Shown one piece after another: positions 21,186 to 30,952 of a stretch of DNA of 64,000 nt. Both the position numbers and the translations under genes were made by a program. The stretch lies in NCBI GenBank assembly GCA_015179125.1, contig WHVA01000055.1, positions 186,001 through 250,000 of the forward strand, read 5' to 3'. This DNA comes from Gautieria morchelliformis. Its lineage: Eukaryota > Basidiomycota > Agaricomycetes > Gomphales > Gomphaceae. The notes beneath the pieces are model-generated. The model had not been told where the DNA came from. It saw nothing but the letters and a program-made list of their open reading frames with translations, and ran no database searches. The number at the start of each line of letters is the position of its first letter. The stretch's first letter is position 1.

Positions 21186-22765
21186 CGACTATATGCATTA
21201 CAATAATAGCTGAACACGTGACTCACTTGAGGGAAGCACTGGAAAACGCCGTTGGGATTGAGGCTTGCATAATAATTGATGAAGAGATGTGCAATTGAGG
21301 TAATTGAGTGGGCCTAAATAGAACGTGAAGAGGAGACTCACTCTTAATCCGTTGGATTACACGCTCCATGATATAACCATCGACCGTTAAAGTTGAAAAA
21401 TTAGATGGCGGTCATCGTTGAAAATTGTTCGTTGCTGGCGGTGGTGGTGGTGGTAGAAGGTAGGAGTTGTAATTTGCAAAGTTCGAACATTGAATTGACT
21501 TTGAAAACTTTATGCACATGCCATAATGCCCAAAAATATGCCGATGAATATCAACTGCTATTATCGTTCTGTGCCTCTTTGCCTGCTGTGAGTCATTCCA
21601 TCTGATTGGCATCGAGTCGCTCGCGTCGATTGGGTGCCTGACTCCACCGTACAGGAAGTGCACGCGCCGTTGACGATGACGGTGTGCGCTCTGCTAAAAA
21701 AAAAAAACTGTCTACAGTCTGCACGGACGGAACGGACGCTCACCGTCATGCGACAAGGTTGGCCTGTCACGTTGTAACCTGGGACCTCAACAACTGGGTA
21801 CTTGCTGCTTGCGCCGGTCGGACGCAATGACCCCATCAGCCTGCACCCCAGAGGATCAATGCTGCGCCCACAATGGACAGATATCCTCCCCACCACACCA
21901 CTCCAGTCCCACTCGCCCGCAGCTGTCCCAGACACCTACCTGCACACGCCCTGCTCTCCTTAAGCTCCCCATCCCCATCCCCACCCCACCCCACACACAG
22001 ACATACCTCAGCCTCATGCGCACCTGCGTTCCCCAGACGCGCTGCCCTTGAGATGCCCGATGCATGCATGCCCGTCGTCCCCAGGGGTGGGTAGACTGCA
22101 CGCATGCAGGGTGGCGCCCCGTGCGCAGGGTATCCTTGCACAGTCTCGTGCGGACGCATGGTGCCGGTGCCTGTACACTGCACGACGTTTTTCCATCCAT
22201 TTCTTTAGCGTTTTCGGTTCGCTCTGTCAGAGTGTGCATGTGCATATGCGCGTCCACACCCCGGCCTGGCGACCGCACACGTCGGCACCGATCCCAGTGG
22301 GTGGGTGGATCGTTACTTTAATTATGCATGCTCTCACTTGCCCACGCATGAGCGCCGCACAGCATCACAGTCATCTCGGACATGACAACATGCACACCAC
22401 ATCCCACATCAGGTACGCCCCCTGCGTTTTTTTCTTTCGTTTCTCTTTTCTCTTTTTTTTTTGCTCGTCATTTTATACGACCCCAGTATACTACGTTGGT
22501 CGTTACAGTCAATTGTACTATATTGTAAACAATCTGGCTTTCCCCTCACTCCATGAGACTCCCAAGTCTCTGCACTCTCGAGCAGTCACAGTTCTTTTCC
22601 TGTGCTCGGTAAGATATGCTTGTGTGGGTTTTGCAACTTAGTAAGTGAATACATACATTGTCGTCTCAAGACTCAGAGCGAGGCCGGTCGGTTTGTTATG
22701 GAATTTTGGACCGTCCACTTGTCTATACTGGATGGTTTTGGGTAGCTGATTTTAATCAGCGTTCA
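21186..22765. other. Intergenic stretch, low-complexity in part
   Basis: The stretch contains a C-rich segment with ccccat repeats at 21,960-22,000, a poly-A run at 21,697-21,708 and poly-T runs near 22,450. The longest frame (22,048-22,641 plus) is rich in Cys, His and Arg with no domain, and I do not call it a gene. Confidence 0.4.
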
Positions 22766-23477
22766 CAGCGTTTTCAAAAAACCTTGACGCGGCGCGCTTT
22801 TTTTTTTTTTTTCTCAGAGGCGCTCACGCCCATTAGGCGCTGGAGCAGCAGCAGCACAAACCCCCCACACGATGTCTAGCGGTAACCTGGAGCCCTCGGG
22901 GCCACCGCCACCATATTCAGATCAAATAGTACGATCATCCTTCCTTGATTCGTCCGTCCATACAAACTGACTGGCCACAAAATGAGTTTGCACCTCTTCC
23001 ATCCATTGTGCTCGTCCAATCTCATCTCGTTCCGCGGCCTGTCGTTTCAGTAACTTGTAGGAGAGGCCGGCATTCTGGATTGCATAGTGAAGTGTTGTTA
23101 TAGCCATGAGGATGTCGTGCTCTAGTGCAAGCCAGTCCTGCAGTTCATCCAGAAACATTTCTGGGGCATTCTGAACTAGATTGATTAGGGCATGCATCTG
23201 TGCGGTATTCAAAGCACGAGGTCGGCCTTGGAGAGGATTGCGTGGTGGAACGACGTTGCCGTAAACTTCAAGGTTTTGTGCCCACCGAGTCATGCTGCTC
23301 TTTGAGACATTGAGGATAATACCCACCTCTTCCATATAACGGTTATGAAGCAGCCATAGTGCTCGCTGCTTGAGGTCAGGGCTGATACGTCGATACCCCA
23401 TTGCTAGTCGCAGCAGCACGGGCGCCTCTGAGAAAAAAAAAAAAGGCGCGACGCGTCAAGGTTTTTTGAAAACGCTG
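22766..23477 (-). mobile_element. Tc1/mariner-type element, internally truncated
   Basis: Perfect inverted ends CAGCGTTTTCAAAAAACC... and ...GGTTTTTTGAAAACGCTG bound a 712-bp element. The right flank begins with TA, as expected for this superfamily, whereas the left flank is CA and has probably mutated. Each TIR is followed by a poly-T/A tract and a gcgcctctgag motif that also matches in inverse orientation. It holds only the N-terminal half of a transposase, so it is non-autonomous. Confidence 0.8.
22922..23401 (-). pseudogene. Tc1/mariner transposase, N-terminal part
   Basis: The start MGYRRISPDLKQRAL at 23,401 opens a helix-turn-helix region, followed by a GRPR motif (NPLQGRPRAL) and linker helices. 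The frame reaches FVWTDESRKDD, where the first catalytic aspartate (WTDES) sits, and stops five residues later at 22,922. The second Asp and the final D/E of the DDE triad are absent. The family is very common in mushroom genomes. The DNA-binding half could still bind TIRs if expressed. Confidence 0.8.
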
Positions 23478-23899
23478 TAAGTAGCGGAGCGTGCTTACAC
23501 GTGGCGAATTCCACCCCCGCCTAAGGCTCTCCCGCAGCTGCATGCTGCTCCCCTCTTCTTCTTCTTACTTCTCCGCTCTCTGTACTTTTAACTTACGGTA
23601 AGTAGCTGTTGCGCTCTTTTTCTCCAGAAGTTCCGCTGAACTTCCTCATGCGAGTAGTCTTGAGTTCTGCTAGACACGTCAGTGTCCACGTCATTGGACT
23701 GTCACGCGTGTCTCAGCGGACGGACTACTCCAGCCTACTCAGTGACTCCGCGAGTCGCCCCTGTGCGTCACTCGCCCGCAGCGCTCCCACATCACACAGG
23801 TATTTTTTCTGCTTCTTTGCTAGCTAGCTGCGCTCGCTCTAACTCGCACTTAGTTCTCGCCCTCGCGTCGTTTTTATTAAAAAGAACATCTTTCGGTTC

Positions 23900-25143
23900 A
23901 TGCTTAGCGATGGCCAATCCACTTTTCCCAGCGCTTCGTCCTCATCCGGCGCGTACGACCCCACTCGAGTCACCGCTGACTGTCTCCGAGTCGTTGAGCG
24001 CCGACGTGCAAGTGAAATTACGACCGCCGACGCCTCCCTGTTACTCTATAAACTTCTTCCCAACGGAGATGCGGGAGAAGCAGCCTATAAGCGATACCTT
24101 GACCTCTGCGCCGAAATCGACAGAGAATTCGTCGTCACCGCTGGCAGGGGCGAAGGAATCACCGCAGGATCAATTGATCCCTCGTCAAGACCACCTCATC
24201 GAAGGAAGCGACCCGCAGAAGCTCCCTCCGGTGAGAGCTCGTCAGACAACAGTTCAATCCATCCCGCTTCGCCTAAAAAAACTAAACAACGACATAATGA
24301 CACTGAGGAAGAGGATTCAGGAGTGAGAACGCACAAAAAAACCGACGAGTCAGAGTTCGCGTGGAATCGTGTCCCGGAGTTGATGTTGCTCGTCGACCCA
24401 TGCGTTGCAAAAACATTGGCTCTCAAAGCCAATTATCTCGTCGATCTTACATGTAAAGCCGCGAAGAGCAACCTCCTTTCGAGAGTCGATTGTCCCAACC
24501 TCCCAGAAGCACTCTGGGCCGACGTCTTGGCAGACTGATTCATCGATCTTGACAAAATATTCTCCGGGTACTACTCGCTTGAGTCGGACCATCAACTCAC
24601 GGAGACTATCGGGAACGTCGACATCACGATGTCCTCGGGCAGCGGAAGTTCCAAGGACACCAGAAGAGTCGAGACGCATGGTGACTGGACAATTGCCTTC
24701 GCCATTGCAAAAAAGGCTCTCCTTTATGCCTACCCGCACCGCGCCAACGAATTCACCCAATACGAGGAGTACATCCTCGGGCAATTCGCCACTATGCAAC
24801 AACCCGGAGAGAAACGCAAAGTCCTCAATCTCGACAAAGCAATCCGAGTGCGAGTCGCGCGAGACAATACTCTCTCCCTCGCCTCGTTCGACAAATTCGC
24901 GGATCTCTCCACACGTCACTTTATCTCCCAGCAAGGTTCTTCCCCTTGAGACTTCAGACGAGTCCGTCCGTCATTCGGGGGACAGCAACGTCATTCGGGG
25001 GACAGCAACCCGTTTGTCGCCGCTTCAACAGAGGGCACTGCGTCAGCGAATCCTGCAAATACCGCCACATCTGCTTATCCTGCTCAGGGAGGCACGCAGC
25101 CAAAGACTGTAACATCTCCAAGAGAGGGGAACCTCCAAAGTGA
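23900..25143 (+). pseudogene. DIRS gag-like protein
   Basis: The frame begins at an ATG at 23,900 and codes for a serine-rich N-terminus, then a helical capsid-like part (EALWADVLAD, YYSLESDHQ) and a Cys/His region CRRFNRGHC..C.YRHICLSCSGRH..KDC. In-frame TGA codons occur at 24,536-24,538 and 24,947-24,949, where arginine is likely in the ancestor. A perfect 20-bp tandem duplication (24,971-25,010) throws the Cys/His motif out of frame. The reverse-transcriptase frame overlaps the end of this one in another phase. Confidence 0.7.
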
Positions 25144-26169
25144 ACTGATTATTCACCGCGAAGAGCGACCAAAATGGGCCAGAGGCTTCCTCTGGTCCAA
25201 ACACCCTGTGTCTGGGACGCCGTCCGCCACGTCGACTGAGACCGCTGACCCTTTGCCTTCGGTCCCAATCTCAGTTGCGAGCGACGCGGCGGCCCAGCAA
25301 ACCGTTCGGGAGAACCCTCATCTTTTCCCCATCGTCACGCCCATTGATGTAGATCGCTTCGAAGCTCTTCTGGTCACTCATCCGAACCGACTGCTGGTCC
25401 ATTCGGTGTGTCGAAGCCTGCGCGAAGGAGTATGGCCGTTCGCTTGTCCTGGGGAATCTGAGCCGACCACTTTCGATTTTTCTCAAAGGGATATCAGCGA
25501 TGCCGGTCTCGAATTCCTGCGCGAGCAAAGAGACACCGAAATACAAGCCGGCCAGTACTCCCCTTCTTTTGGAACCACTCTCTTGCCGGGCATGTATAGC
25601 ACGCCGCTTGGAGTGATCCCTAAGCCGCACTCCGACAAATTCCGGCTCGTCAACAACTTGAGCGCCGGACCGCACGCACCCAACTCATGGATCGCCAGAG
25701 ATGACTCCTCCGTCCGTTTTGACAATCTGCAGGACTTTGGCGCGATATTGTGTGACTTCCATGCGCAGCACCATGAGCCACCTCCGTGGCTCTTCAAGGA
25801 CGACGTCTCTGGCGCGTATCGGCGCTGGCCCATGCACCCTTTGTGGCAGATTAAGCAAATCATCACAATAGATGGCCAGCAGCACGTCGACCACTGCATG
25901 GAGTTTGGCACCCGCAGCGCAGCTCCCATTTGGTGCCTCTTCGTGGGCCTCATCACGTGGATGGCGATCCACGTGAAAGGCATCGACGCTCTCCTCCATT
26001 ACATGGATGACGCTTGGTCTCTCAACCCAGACCCGGGTCTCTACTTGTACAAACCTTATAACAAGCATTATCCAGCGAAACAGGTTCGCCTCTTGCTTTT
26101 GTGGGACGAAATTAAGCTTCCGCACGAAATGTCCAAGCAGGCTTTCGGCCAATTCCTTCGCATCATAGG
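25120..26169 (+). pseudogene. DIRS reverse transcriptase, 5' part
   Basis: The motifs LGVIPKPHSDKFRLVNNLS, LFKDDVSGAYRRWPM and LLHYMDDAWSL (YMDD catalytic box) identify a reverse transcriptase. The frame is open from about 25,120 (overlapping the gag end) to the solo LTR. At 26,169 it is interrupted by the LTR and resumes at 26,867 in the same frame if the LTR and one ATAGG are removed. The polymerase motifs themselves look intact. Confidence 0.85.
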
Positions 26170-26861
26170 TGTTACGACCGTTCATTTCCAACTTCCGACC
26201 CTCAGTTCCGCCATACATTCCGCCTCTCCAATAGTTCCGCCACACGTTCCGCCTCTCCGACATTTCCGCCATTCCGCCCCTTGTACATTTCCCTTGTTCT
26301 TTCGACTCTATTACTCGGACCCACCGGACCCACCTCGCCATCCATCAAAACCACATATCCGGTCACCCTTGTAGTTCGTTGTCAGATATCCTTTCCCGAC
26401 CCCTTGTTCTTTGCCATTGTTCTACCTTACCCTGAACCCCCCTTGTAGTCCCATTGTTCCCAATTAGTTAGTTCCCACACATTGTACTCGATTTCCGCTT
26501 CCTCCGGAATTTGTTTAGTACAACACCATCACTGTTGCTCTGCGCTTTGTATAAAACCCCCCTCATGTATGTCTGTTATTCTGCAATCAGATAATCACCT
26601 TCGATACTTGATTTCCTTCGCTCCATCTCCTGTTCTTAGCACAGCGAGTCTAGCAAGATCTCAGTCTCTCTCTCAGCCTTCCGTCTTCCGCTTTCCGCCT
26701 CAGTTCCGACACAAGTTCCGACCAAACCTCTGGTCCAGTACTTTCCGACTTCCGGCTCATTTCCGAAATACCTAGGACGATAGTTCATTGGGGGCGCAAC
26801 CTATAAGTTGAAGCCGCTGTCCTTTCCAGTTCCGACTTAGTGGAAATCTCGATACGTAACA
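26170..26861 (+). mobile_element. Solo LTR, TGTTACG family, copy 3, inside the DIRS pol gene
   Basis: The 692-bp unit starts TGTTACGACCG and ends TACGTAACA, with perfect ATAGG duplications at 26,165-26,169 and 26,862-26,866. TATAAA near 26,550 and the gggggcgcaac block near 26,790 match the copies at 11,268 and 12,869. It lies in the same orientation as the DIRS gene. Confidence 0.95.
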
Positions 26862-26866
26862 ATAGG

Positions 26867-27662
26867 CCTCAACGTTGACCCGCGGGACATGTCCATCTCC
26901 TTCCCGACCGATGGCAAAATCGCTCTCGTTGCCGCCATCCGCGCATTCACCGATATCTCAGCCTTCCATCGTCATCCTCTCGTCCAGTGGCAGCGCCTCT
27001 TAGGCTGGATCAACTGGTCCCTTAATGTTTTTCCCTTGTTGCGCCCTGCCCTGCAATCCTCGTATGCTAAAATTGCCAGCAAATCTATTCCCAAAGCCAC
27101 CCTCCATCTCAATCGCGCCGTTATATCCGACCTTAATTGGCTCGCGGACACCATCGAACACGCAGACGGTCTCTGCCTCCTTCATTCCATCATATGGAAT
27201 CCCGCCGACGCTGATTTGACGATCTTCTGCGACGCGTCCCTCAACGCGATGGGGTTCTATGTTCCTCAGCTCTGCTTGGCCTTTTTCTCTCCTATCCCTG
27301 AACCGCCGCCTTCATTTCACATCTTTTCCTATGAGGAATTATGTGTTGTATCAGCTCTCACTTTTGCTGTCTCCCAACGCCCAGCGCCGCGCTGACTCCT
27401 AGTTTACACCGATTCCATGAACACAGTCGACATCTTCCATTCCTTAAAAGCTCACGACGAATACAACCGCCTTCTCATGTTTGCCATTTGCCTTCTTCTC
27501 CCCCAGACTACATCGCTCAGAGTCTTTCATATTGCGGGCTCTGACAACACCGTCGCAGACGCTCTCTCCCGAGGCCTCTTCCACGTCGCCTCCGCCATCC
27601 ATCTGAACTTAACTGTTCGTCCATTCAAACCCCCTCGGGATGCGATGGGGGTAGACAAGTAA
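26867..27662 (+). pseudogene. DIRS reverse transcriptase 3' part and RNase H
   Basis: After the LTR the frame continues (NVDPRDMSISFPTDGK) through a thumb-like part to RNase H: LTIFCDASLNAMGFY (first Asp), YEELCVVSAL (Glu), LVYTDSMNTVD (Asp) and DNTVADALSRG (last Asp). A TGA at 27,393-27,395 breaks the frame just before the third motif, where an arginine codon CGA is likely in the ancestor. The frame ends at a TAA overlapping the recombinase start. Confidence 0.8.
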
Positions 27663-28654
27663 TGCTTCAACCGATAACGCGGGACCGGCAACCCGTTCGT
27701 GTTGCTTGGTCCCGAGAGAAGCTCTTCCATGAGCGTGCCATTGCTCTCGGCCACGCCATAGAGCTTTCTACCATTCATTCTTATAGCGCGCATCTCCAAT
27801 CCTACCTGAACTTTTGCAAGTTACACAACTTCCCCACTGATCCTACCCCTGACACCCTCAGCTACTTCGTCACCTTTTTATCCCACCACATCAAACCATC
27901 CTCCGTCGCCGCCTACCTCTCTGGAATCTGCAACTGCCTTCTACCACATTTCCCGGACGTCCGTGCCTCCCGCGCTTCCCCGATCGTCGTCCGCTCTCTT
28001 GCCGGCTTGAAAAAAAGGCGTGGTTGCGCTGCCCCGTGCCAAAAGTGCGCCCTCGCTTCCGACAACCTTTCTGCCCTCATTCGCACTCACCATTCCAGCT
28101 CTCACGACGATCTTCTCTTTCTAACTATGCTGCTTACCGGTTTCTCCGCTCTGCTCCGCCTTGGAGAGATGACTATCTCCAACTCCCCTGCCAAGCGCTC
28201 ATCCAAGAAAATCACCGCTCGCCACACCCTCACCCTCCAACCCAACCAATTTTCCTTTTTGCTGCTGTTTCACAAAGCAGATAGATTCTACCAAGGCAAT
28301 ACCATCGTCGTACTTGCTAAGCCCTCCTCTCCCTTCGACCCTCTCCCCCTCATGCGCTGTTATCTTTCCTCCCGTGACACTCTGTTTCCCTTCCACCCCG
28401 AACTTTGGCTCACCTCCGCCGGCTTTGTCCCCACCTCCTCATGGTTCACCAACCGCCTCCACGCCACCCTTGGCCCTGAGTTCGGTGGCCATTCTATCCG
28501 ATCCGGCGGCGCCACCGCCCTTGCCTTAGAAGGTGTCCCCGACAATATTATCCAAGGCGTAGGCCGCTGGTCCTCCGACACCTTCAAACTCTACATCCGC
28601 AAACGTCCAATCGTCCTTCACGCCCTTCTCCGTGGCCCCCCAAATCCTTTCTAA
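27662..28654 (+). CDS. DIRS tyrosine recombinase (330 aa)
   Basis: This intact frame begins at ATG in TAATG, overlapping the stop of the RNase H frame. It has an N-terminal SAM-like core-binding part (STIHSYSAHLQSYLNFCKLH) and a catalytic domain with LLRLGEMTIS (first Arg), GHSIRSGGA (His-x-x-Arg), GRWSSDTFKLYIR (Trp and nucleophile Tyr). It would resolve or integrate the circular DNA intermediate of a DIRS element by strand exchange through a 3'-phosphotyrosine. Arg, HxxR, W and Y are all present, so the enzyme could be functional although the rest of the element is not. Confidence 0.9.
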   Translation: MLQPITRDRQPVRVAWSREKLFHERAIALGHAIELSTIHSYSAHLQSYLNFCKLHNFPTDPTPDTLSYFVTFLSHHIKPSSVAAYLSGICNCLLPHFPDVRASRASPIVVRSLAGLKKRRGCAAPCQKCALASDNLSALIRTHHSSSHDDLLFLTMLLTGFSALLRLGEMTISNSPAKRSSKKITARHTLTLQPNQFSFLLLFHKADRFYQGNTIVVLAKPSSPFDPLPLMRCYLSSRDTLFPFHPELWLTSAGFVPTSSWFTNRLHATLGPEFGGHSIRSGGATALALEGVPDNIIQGVGRWSSDTFKLYIRKRPIVLHALLRGPPNPF

Positions 28655-28818
28655 CACATTTCATCATCATCTCCTTTCTACCTCAATATGTCTCACTCAA
28701 TCTCTTTTTTGTTGCGGTGCCGCGCTCGGCATGGGTGCCCCTTACGCTGTCTAGAGCCTCCCTGCGGGGCTCACCGGAATTCGCACTATTCTAATTATAG
28801 TTGAATCCTTTTGTCTTT

Positions 28819-28848
28819 GCAAAGTACAAAGCGCACTTTGTACTTTGC
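28819..28848. repeat. Perfect 13-bp hairpin at the DIRS 3' edge
   Basis: GCAAAGTACAAAG, loop CGCA, CTTTGTACTTTGC. It lies 24 bp before the Gypsy-2 LTR and about 30 bp beyond the candidate DIRS inverted end. Confidence 0.9.
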
Positions 28849-28872
28849 TGCGCTCCTTGTTCTCCTATATCC

Positions 28873-29353
28873 TGTAAGGGCAACCCTGGCTGGTTGTGGA
28901 GATCACACTACCACACAACTGACAAGGGGAAATCCAAAGTATGTATAAATGAACAGAGCATACAAGAGAGGGGATTCTCACCTGACAAGGGGAAATCCAA
29001 AGAGAAAAGTCTAAGGACCCCCAATGTCAGCGAGCCCGTATTATACTATGCTGCGCAGCCAGGGACAACACTTGGCACCCGCCATCAACCCTGCACCTCC
29101 CTGACCCTTGATCGACCCTTGATGCCACCTATTATGCGAGTCGCTTGATTTCCGACACTGTTCTGAGAGTGGAACTCGGAAATTGGAGTGGAACTGGCAA
29201 GGCGAACAGAACTGGTGGAAGTTCTCCCAGAAGCAGATTCATTTCCGAAAGTGGAGGCGGAGATGGAATCGGAACCGGAACTGGAGTCGGAAATGGAGTC
29301 GGAACTGGGTGTGGTGTCAGAACTGGAAATGGAAAACAGGGTGTCCCCTGACA
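28873..29353 (-). mobile_element. Gypsy-2 3' LTR
   Basis: Starts TGTAAGGGCAACC and ends CCCCTGACA on the plus strand (481 bp); the second copy is at 34,613-35,091. On the minus strand it is preceded by a GAGGGGGGGTGA polypurine tract (29,354-29,366), which marks it as the 3' LTR. The two LTRs differ by small changes at roughly one in twenty positions by eye. The integrase frame runs into it. Confidence 0.9.
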
Positions 29354-30635
29354 TCACCCCCCCTCTAGCGTGCTGCGTCCTCGAAGCACGGGACACGAGG
29401 GATTGAAATGCCAGCGAGCGGATTCGGCGAGGGGCACCGGGGTGTGTGCTATAGAACTCATGGAGTTTGTCTGGAGCGGAAACATCTTGCTCCGGGACCC
29501 ACAAATTCTCCTCGTACCCATACCCTTCCCATTTCACGAGGAATTGGAGTCGTCCTCGCACAAACCGGCTGTCCAGGATCCGTTCCACCACATAATGCTC
29601 TTCCCCATCTACAATTTCCGGCGGAGGTGGTGGACGAGCCTTCCGACCTGGAATTGGGTCCTCAAGCATAGGGAGTAACTTCACCACGTTGAAGACGGGG
29701 TGGAGGCGGGACATGGACATCGGAAGTCGGAGGCGGTATGCATTCCACCCAACTCTCCGCATCACTGTGAAGGGCCCAAGGTAGCGGTGGGCAAGCTTCT
29801 GTGAAGGGCGTGTGGTGCGGATGTCACTTGCATCTAGATACACCTTGTCTCCAACTTGGTACTCCGGGGCAGGAACCCGGCGTTGGTTGTAGTACCTTGC
29901 CATGTCATCCTTGGCCTTTGCAAGGGCCGACTTGGCTTCCGAAAGGGTGGAGTCCATGCGGTCTCGGAACTCGTTGACCGTCTCAAGTCGGGAGTCAGCC
30001 TGGCGTGGTTCGAAGCCCATCCGCGGGTGTCGTCCGGAGTCAAGCATGAAGGGAGTCTGTTGTGTGGCGGAATGGACATGGTTGTTGTATTGGAATTCCG
30101 CCAGTGGAAGTAACTCATCCCAGTCATCCTGCCTCTCATTGACAAAGAGGCGGAGATATTGCTCCAACTCCTGATTGACCCGTTCCGTCTGTCCGTCACC
30201 CTGCGGATGGTACGCTGTGGTGGTAGCCAGCTTTATGCCGAGCAGGCGGTAGAGCTCCCGAGTCAGTTCCGCGACAAACTGCGGACCTCGGTCGGAAACA
30301 ACTTGCTTCGGGAGCCCATGCAACTTCCAGACATGTGTAAGGAACAGGCGGGCCGCTCCGAGGGCTGTGATCATCGTGTGCGTCGGAATGAAGTGGGACA
30401 CCTTGCTTACCGAATCCACGACGTTCATGATCACGTCGTAGCCATGAGACTCTGGGAGTTCAATGATGAAGTCAACACTGATGGTGTCCCAGCGGGATTC
30501 GGGATTCGGGAGCGGAACAGGTTCTCCGACGGGTGGATGTCGTTGTGCTTTGGTTCGGAGACAAAGGTCACATGTCTTCACATACTGCCCAATGTAGCGG
30601 GACATATGAGGCCACCAGTAATTCCGAGCCACCAA
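29085..30635 (-). CDS. Gypsy-2 integrase with C-terminal chromodomain (open frame, 516 codons)
   Basis: The frame opens within the zinc-binding region (YVKTCDLCLRTKAQRH holds the CC pair). It then has the catalytic core: WDTISVDFIIELP (Asp), VSDRGPQFV (Asp) and HPQGDGQTERVNQELEQYL (Glu). The GPY-like module GPFTVMRRVGWNAYRLRLP follows, then a chromodomain HYVVERILDSR..FLVKWEGYGYEENLWVPEQD. It would insert cDNA into chromatin. The last 90 codons run into the 3' LTR and are Ser/Thr-rich low complexity, so the real C-terminus may be earlier in active relatives. This is the best preserved part of the element. Confidence 0.9.
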   Translation of the reverse strand: MVARNYWWPHMSRYIGQYVKTCDLCLRTKAQRHPPVGEPVPLPNPESRWDTISVDFIIELPESHGYDVIMNVVDSVSKVSHFIPTHTMITALGAARLFLTHVWKLHGLPKQVVSDRGPQFVAELTRELYRLLGIKLATTTAYHPQGDGQTERVNQELEQYLRLFVNERQDDWDELLPLAEFQYNNHVHSATQQTPFMLDSGRHPRMGFEPRQADSRLETVNEFRDRMDSTLSEAKSALAKAKDDMARYYNQRRVPAPEYQVGDKVYLDASDIRTTRPSQKLAHRYLGPFTVMRRVGWNAYRLRLPMSMSRLHPVFNVVKLLPMLEDPIPGRKARPPPPPEIVDGEEHYVVERILDSRFVRGRLQFLVKWEGYGYEENLWVPEQDVSAPDKLHEFYSTHPGAPRRIRSLAFQSLVSRASRTQHARGGVMSGDTLFSISSSDTTPSSDSISDSSSGSDSISASTFGNESASGRTSTSSVRLASSTPISEFHSQNSVGNQATRIIGGIKGRSRVREVQG

Positions 30636-30952
30636 CTCCAGCGTCTTCCACCTCCAGCATGCCCAGCAACCCGTGTGTCATGGTGCTGGGACACAATGCG
30701 GCGGCGGAGGTCCGCCCCACCTGGAACGTAGACCTTGCCTCTGAAGTGGAGCAGTCCATCATGTTCCGACCATTCCGCTGCCCGTACAGACCGTGAGTGC
30801 CCTTCCGAAGTTCCTCCACTGCCTTACCACCGACTCCTCCTTCTCTCCATTCCGGTACTGCCTCCGGATATCCCGGAGTATTTCCGCTTCCGCCCCAACT
30901 GCAGTCACTCCTTCTAGGGCGCGGATTGCAAAGAGACTTGGGCGGAGCAGTG

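Larger units (their letters stand above)
23500..28872 (+). mobile_element. DIRS-like tyrosine-recombinase retrotransposon
   Basis: The order is gag-like ORF with a zinc-binding motif (23,900-25,140), reverse transcriptase (25,120-26,960), RNase H (27,200-27,662) and tyrosine recombinase (27,662-28,654). This gene order with a tyrosine recombinase instead of integrase defines DIRS elements. Candidate imperfect inverted ends share a gcgaattcc core (23,503-23,511 and, in reverse complement, 28,777-28,785). The right end is uncertain because a Gypsy LTR starts at 28,873. The copy is inactivated by three in-frame TGA codons, a 20-bp duplication and an inserted solo LTR. Confidence 0.85.

Noticed and set aside
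22048-22641. 197-codon plus-strand frame
   Set aside because: Composition is rich in Cys, His, Arg and Phe runs from poly-T tracts, with no domain or splice pattern; not supported as a gene.
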